DNA from: JAZKFT01 sp963845495
GTDB taxonomy: Bacteria > Bacteroidota > Bacteroidia > Chitinophagales > Chitinophagaceae
Assembly (NCBI GenBank): GCA_963845495.1
Contig: CAWJTH010000135.1
Span: 24,244 to 88,243 of the forward strand
Reading direction: 5' to 3'
Length of the DNA: 64,000 bases
Both the position numbers and the translations under genes were made by a program. Positions 60,127-64,000 of this stretch are shown in pieces (position 1 is the first letter of the stretch; each line of letters starts with the position of its first letter). Below the pieces are notes generated by a model that saw only the letters and a list, made by a program, of their open reading frames with translations, did no database searches and was not told the origin of the DNA.

Positions 60127-60624
60127 TTAGGGTTCCATTCCATATTCTGCGCCACCTTCTTCCGACATTAGCCTAGCCATTGTATTTGAGTTGCTATCGC
60201 ATACAATAGCCGATTTATCGATATACAATGTGCTATAATCCGGTTTAATTCCTACTAATATTACATGCACCCTAAAATTAGGATCCATGCCATAAATAAC
60301 ACGTAAGCCAATACAACTATCATTGCAAATTATTGCTTTAATTATACAGCGGTTAAATGAACACGAATCGCCTAAAACTTTTCCGATGGTTGGTAAGCTG
60401 TCATGGCAAATTAAGGTTTTATTAGCTTGATATTTTGCAGTCCATGCCAAAATGGTATCCTTCGGCATAAAATGGTCTTTCGCTAAAAGTGCAACTGCAT
60501 GTTTTTCGGTTGTTGTTCCAGTATAGCCATTGCAACAATTTGCATTTTGAGGTGCAAGTACACAGCATTTGCTAAATAATAAAGCACAACTTGTAATAAT
60601 TGTAAGAAGCGGTAATTTTTTCAT
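60127..60624 (-). CDS. Cys-rich exported protein, two-component linked
   Basis: 165 residues. N-terminal signal (KKLPLLTIITSCALLFSKCC) with an apparent lipobox. Many Cys follow (NANCCNGYTG, ICHDSCPTI-type, CSFNRCIIKAIICNDSCIG). Family unknown. First gene of the minus-strand unit containing the kinase and response regulator. Confidence 0.65.
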   Translation of the reverse strand: MKKLPLLTIITSCALLFSKCCVLAPQNANCCNGYTGTTTEKHAVALLAKDHFMPKDTILAWTAKYQANKTLICHDSLPTIGKVLGDSCSFNRCIIKAIICNDSCIGLRVIYGMDPNFRVHVILVGIKPDYSTLYIDKSAIVCDSNSNTMARLMSEEGGAEYGMEP

Positions 60625-60685
60625 TTGTTTTTTGTTGATTGGTGAATAACAGCAAAACTAATATAGCCTTTTAAAAGGGAAACAA

Positions 60686-60740
60686 GTAGAATTACCCGTT
60701 TTTTCGGGTATTTATAAATAACGGGTTCCGGTAATTCTAC
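60686..60740. promoter_or_regulatory. Nested palindrome upstream of the two-component unit
   Basis: Inner perfect 18-bp palindrome TACCCG-TTTTTT-CGGGTA (60693-60710), enclosed by GTAGAATTACC (60686-60696) and GGTAATTCTAC (60730-60740). It lies 62 bases upstream of the lipoprotein gene and 188 upstream of the S74 gene. LuxR-type regulators bind such palindromes, so it may be the site of the encoded response regulator. Confidence 0.6.
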
Positions 60741-60928
60741 GCTAACAATTGAAACAGCGGTGTTGCATTTTTGTGTTGTGATTGTGAAAAAAAAACGGCG
60801 CTAAAAATTAATGGCCATTTAAATTATTTCATTCATCATTATATCTGGTGGCCACAGATAATTAACAAACAAACGGGCAAGCCGAAAACCGATTTAGAGT
60901 AGGCACAAACATTTTAAATATAAACACC

Positions 60929-61975
60929 ATGAAAAAGTTATTTTCAACTATTATTTGCTGCGTACTTTTAATAGCAGCTTTTGCGCAAGAAATTTATGTT
61001 CCTACTGGAGCTATAGGAAACTCTACAAACACCAATGTACGTATTGGCATTTCCGCTTATCCGCCAGAAAGTAAATTGCATGTAATTGGCGATATAAGAA
61101 TTAGGGGGATTGATAAAGTTATTTTTGGTGATCAAAATAATGGGAATGGAGAATGGATACAAAATACAATAGGGTTACCTCCAGGTGGAAATTGGGGACT
61201 TTCTTTTTTTGGAAGCAGTGCCGAGCGGGTACGCATGACCAATTCAGGTTTATTCGGAATAGGAAATGCGCTATTGCCCACAAATAGATTACATGTTAAA
61301 GAAGCCGCTAATGTAGATCCTGTAAGGATTCAAACCTTACAAAGACGCGAAGATAGTTCAATTGTTACCGTTGATAACAATGGCGTGCTACATCAAAGAG
61401 CCTTTAATTTTAACAACGGCAATGTAACGCTCAATTGCCATACTCAATTTATTGTACCAGTTATGGGTAGTGGAAGTATGCTGAATTGCTCTGAAATATA
61501 CGACAATGGAACCAGTGTTGGTGTTGCTTCCACCGGCCCATTTAATTACAGCGGAACAAGTGGAATGTGGAGTGGAGTCAACTCAGCGCCCTTTAGCGGG
61601 ATTGTAAAACTGGAAGTAAATGGTGTTATTAGAAGTTTGGCAAACATTGTTACTTCTGACCAAAATTTAAAATCAAATATTAAAGAGATTACAAATCCTT
61701 CAGGAATCATTACTAGCTTAAGCGGGAAAATATATAATTGGAACGATTTAGCTCAAAAAACAATGATGGCCGATAAAGGAGGGTATCATTTTGGTTTTAT
61801 TGCTCAGGAAGTACAAAAGGTTTTGCCTGAAATTGTAATTAAAGATGAGAAAGGCATGTTAGGTATTAATTATACAGAAGTAATTCCAATATTGGTGGAA
61901 GGTTTTAAAGCGCAACAGGCTGTTATTGCTAAACAGGAAGAAAGAATTGCACAGCTTGAAAAAAGGCTAAAATAA
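60929..61975 (+). CDS. Tail-fibre-type protein with S74 intramolecular chaperone domain
   Basis: 348 residues. Signal peptide KKLFSTIICCVLLIAAFAQ, then a repetitive beta-rich middle. The C-terminal 110 residues (DQNLKSNIKEITNPSG, GKIYNWNDL, HFGFIAQEVQKVLPEIV, NYTEVIPILVEGFKAQQ, then a coiled coil) are the Peptidase_S74/endosialidase chaperone, whose autocleavage Ser-Asp is represented by TSDQN. Known in phage tail fibres; Bacteroidota chromosomes often carry secreted versions. Probably surface-exposed. Confidence 0.88.
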   Translation: MKKLFSTIICCVLLIAAFAQEIYVPTGAIGNSTNTNVRIGISAYPPESKLHVIGDIRIRGIDKVIFGDQNNGNGEWIQNTIGLPPGGNWGLSFFGSSAERVRMTNSGLFGIGNALLPTNRLHVKEAANVDPVRIQTLQRREDSSIVTVDNNGVLHQRAFNFNNGNVTLNCHTQFIVPVMGSGSMLNCSEIYDNGTSVGVASTGPFNYSGTSGMWSGVNSAPFSGIVKLEVNGVIRSLANIVTSDQNLKSNIKEITNPSGIITSLSGKIYNWNDLAQKTMMADKGGYHFGFIAQEVQKVLPEIVIKDEKGMLGINYTEVIPILVEGFKAQQAVIAKQEERIAQLEKRLK

Positions 61976-62042
61976 AACGTTTATCAAGTAGAGATGTTGC
62001 TCAACGGACAGTTTTGTAATTGTTGCTACAACACAATAAATA

Positions 62043-62071
62043 AAAGCCGCTACCTAAAAATTAGCGGCTTT
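62043..62071. terminator. Convergent terminator
   Basis: AAAGCCGCTA (62043-62052) with TAGCGGCTTT (62062-62071), 9-base loop, between the S74 gene and the DUF6986 gene; T and A runs on both sides. Confidence 0.88.
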
Positions 62072-62095
62072 CATTGTCCATTATTTCATTGTCCA

Positions 62096-63532
62096 TTATC
62101 CATTCACTTTTCTCCTTCCTTTCAAAATAGTAAAGAAACTACGGCTCCTGATTTCATCCAAGGTTAGTCCGGTGGCTAATGCTTCTTCTTCGGTAATGGC
62201 TCCGCAATTCATTGCTTTTAAAAAGAAATTCAGCAAACCTTGACCTGTCGCGGCATCATCAAAAATATCGCCGGTCAGGGTTGAAATTGCCGCTCTTTCC
62301 ACAAAAGTCTTCAAGCGAAAAACAGCATCTTCGTAACTGCCCAAAAAGAAATTATAGGTAGCCGCATAACGCATCGGCAATTGCGCCGGATTTAGATCCC
62401 AGCCTTGGTAAAAACCATTTATCAACGAATGCGTAGTATGATTAAAACCTTTTCTCCAAGCGTTATGCACAGAATTGCGATTCTCCACAAGCTCGGCCCA
62501 GCTTAGGTTTTCACCGCGGTGTGGTGCCACAGGCATTACGTTGGTAGCGCCATCGCTCAAAAAAATACCCGTTCCGCCCAGTGCCACTTTGGTCATGTGG
62601 TGGGCAAAATCGCACACGGGGTGATCCATGGTTTGGTATTTGGCCGTAATGCCGCAAGAAGCCGTATAATCGTAGGTGCCAAAATGCGCCGCAATGCAAC
62701 GGCCTTCGCTGGCTTTTATAATGCGCATCAGCGGGTTGCGACCTTCATCGTCCATAATAATTTGCGTAGCTTCCACCATCGTTTCCATCTTCAAAGTGCC
62801 AGGCTGCAGGTTGTTTTTTTCTTCCAAAATCTTAAATAAATGCACCAGCGTAATAACCTGTTCTGGAATGGTGACTTTCGGCAACATTACAATAAAATTC
62901 GCCGGCAATTTACCGTCCGTTTTTTCTAACAAAGTGGTTAAAAATATATCCAGCGTACGAACGCCACGGGCTTTTAAATCTTCGGTAAACGGTTTAATGC
63001 GGATGCCGATAAACGGCGATATCGTTTTGTTTTCCATGCCCAAAGCCAGTTCCAGAGCGGCTTTCACGGCGGTTTCATCTTCTTCGGTATCAGGACGGTT
63101 ACCAAATCCATCCTCAAAATCGATGCGGAAATCTTCCACCGCTTCGGTCTGTAATTTTTTTACAATTTTGTTGTAAACCGAATAGGCCAGCCACGAAACT
63201 TCCTTTTTACGCTCCGTTTCTGGCATATTGTTTAGTTTTTCGGTAAGCGCCGCAATATCTTTTTCAAACGTTGGTAAATGTTCAAAACCCTGCAATTTTA
63301 ATACGTTGGCCAGCTCCACGAAACTAGGGGCGTACGTCTGTAAATTTCTTAGTGCAATCTCGCCCATTTTTACACAAGTATCTGATTTAAAAAGGTTTGC
63401 GCCACCATACACTGTGTGTACCGCTTGGCGCTCGGGCTTATCGCCAGGATAAGTTTTTTGGAATTTAACATTGGCAACGCCCAATTCCTGCAACAAGCTC
63501 GCCTTGTCGCTTTCGTCAATCGAAAATTTCAT
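62096..63532 (-). CDS. DUF6986 / CitE-like aldolase-family protein
   Basis: 478 residues. RIDFEDGFGNRPDTEEDETA (metal acidics), GIRIKPFTEDLKARGVRTLD, MLPKVTIPEQV, METMVEATQI, RCIAAHFGTYDYTASCGIT with MDHPVCDFAH, and PVAPHRGENLSW match the large HpcH/CitE-type TIM-barrel family now called DUF6986, sometimes annotated as aldolase or phosphoenolpyruvate kinase-like. The reaction is likely C-C cleavage or condensation of a 2-keto acid with CoA or aldehyde; unproven. Full length. Confidence 0.85.
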   Translation of the reverse strand: MKFSIDESDKASLLQELGVANVKFQKTYPGDKPERQAVHTVYGGANLFKSDTCVKMGEIALRNLQTYAPSFVELANVLKLQGFEHLPTFEKDIAALTEKLNNMPETERKKEVSWLAYSVYNKIVKKLQTEAVEDFRIDFEDGFGNRPDTEEDETAVKAALELALGMENKTISPFIGIRIKPFTEDLKARGVRTLDIFLTTLLEKTDGKLPANFIVMLPKVTIPEQVITLVHLFKILEEKNNLQPGTLKMETMVEATQIIMDDEGRNPLMRIIKASEGRCIAAHFGTYDYTASCGITAKYQTMDHPVCDFAHHMTKVALGGTGIFLSDGATNVMPVAPHRGENLSWAELVENRNSVHNAWRKGFNHTTHSLINGFYQGWDLNPAQLPMRYAATYNFFLGSYEDAVFRLKTFVERAAISTLTGDIFDDAATGQGLLNFFLKAMNCGAITEEEALATGLTLDEIRSRSFFTILKGRRKVNG

Positions 63533-63586
63533 CTACAAATTATTTAGCCGCAATATAGTAGTTAATTCTTTTATCCCCGACCCTGA

Positions 63587-64000
63587 CAGGGCTTGTATTT
63601 TTCGCCCTGTCAGGGTTTTACGTTCTCGCATAAATAACTGGGTATGGTTTTGGAGACCAGCTTTGGCAGCAATGATTAGGCTTTTGTGGCGACGCTCCGT
63701 TGAAGCAAGGTTTTCCATGGCAACTGTTTCTGCACAATTTTCTTGTGTTTTGCTCAGTCTTCTTGCAAAACCTGACAGGGCAAAAATACAAGCCCTGTCA
63801 GGGTTGTACGTTCTTGCATAAAAAACAGGTATGGTTTTGTGAGACCAGCTTTGGCAGCAATGATGAGGCTTTTGTGGCGACGCTCCGTTGATGCAAGGTT
63901 TTCCATGGCAACTGTTTCTGCACAATTTTCTTGTGTTTTGCTCAGTCTTCTTGCAAACCCTGACAGGGCAAAAATACAAGCCCTGTCAGGGTTTTACGTT
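63587..64000. repeat. 188-bp tandem repeat array, extends past window
   Basis: More than two units with a period of exactly 188 bases (equivalent points 63611, 63799 and 63987). Each unit has a hairpin of CCCTGACAGGGC and GCCCTGTCAGGG around about 10 bases, then a conserved stretch with GATGAGGCTTTTGTGGCGAC and TTTTCCATGGCAACTG. 188 is not divisible by three, so the open frames seen across it change from unit to unit and look spurious. Confidence 0.9.

Noticed and set aside
63533..63979. 148-codon frame across the 188-bp tandem array
   Set aside because: 188 is not a multiple of three, so each unit is read in another frame; the peptide is an artefact of the repeat.

Overview
The window reads as chromosome of a low-GC Bacteroidota bacterium, most likely Chitinophagaceae or a close relative. 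Grounds: pectin-degradation genes with UxaABC, AT-rich leaders without strong Shine-Dalgarno sites, lipoprotein and export signals typical of the phylum, an ECF sigma factor with a small membrane partner, a NarL-type two-component pair, and many short palindromic intergenic repeats. I see no rRNA, tRNA, CRISPR array, insertion sequence or prophage.

Layout. 0.2-2.9 kb: a DUF3806-like protein, a GH27 alpha-galactosidase and a methyltransferase. 3-8.8 kb: a tolC-RND-adaptor efflux operon, preceded by a structured intergenic element and a small exported protein. 9.7-13.2 kb: an ACMSD-type amidohydrolase, a CPBP protease and an S53 peptidase. 13.8-17.4 kb: class I ribonucleotide reductase (nrdA intact, nrdB with two +1 frameshifts). 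18-19.8 kb: pxpB-pxpC without pxpA. 20-31.2 kb: a complete co-directional pectin route: GH28 polygalacturonase, GH105 hydrolase, PL10 pectate lyase, CE8 pectin esterase, tagaturonate reductase, altronate dehydratase and uronate isomerase. 31-38.4 kb: a PIN toxin pair, DinB, an orphan ABC-2 permease, a nucleotidyltransferase pair, an LtaS-like sulfatase and a thioredoxin. 38.4-40.3 kb: a TraB/GumN lipoprotein, two tandem sigma-54-type promoters each driving a tiny terminated transcript, and a truncated DUF4157 gene.

41-47.4 kb is the most interesting region: an eight-gene minus-strand NAD+/ADP-ribose cluster. In transcription order it holds a Nudix-HTH (NrtR-like) regulator with two operator palindromes, NADAR, a short divergent PRPP-synthetase homologue, a macrodomain (frameshifted), KptA RNA 2'-phosphotransferase, a metallophosphoesterase, DUF4291 and a nicotinamide phosphoribosyltransferase. 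Two 2H phosphoesterases lie about 4 kb beyond it. Together these could form a closed loop: KptA consumes NAD+ to remove RNA 2'-phosphates, the by-product is converted to ADP-ribose, and the Prs-like and NAMPT-like enzymes rebuild NAD+ from ADP-ribose and nicotinamide. That loop is an inference.

47.5-64 kb: a DUF488 pair, a radical SAM protein, the 2H phosphoesterases, umuDC (umuD with Arg where the catalytic Lys is expected), ECF sigma plus membrane partner, an MtfA-like peptidase, a DUF72 protein, a two-component system with two membrane or envelope genes, an S74 tail-fibre-type protein, a DUF6986/CitE-like aldolase, and a 188-bp tandem repeat running off the end.

Across the window, intergenic DNA carries at least eight families of palindromic repeats. 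Two show compensatory changes between copies. One family (about 50 bp, six copies) always lies just upstream of a gene in the sense orientation.
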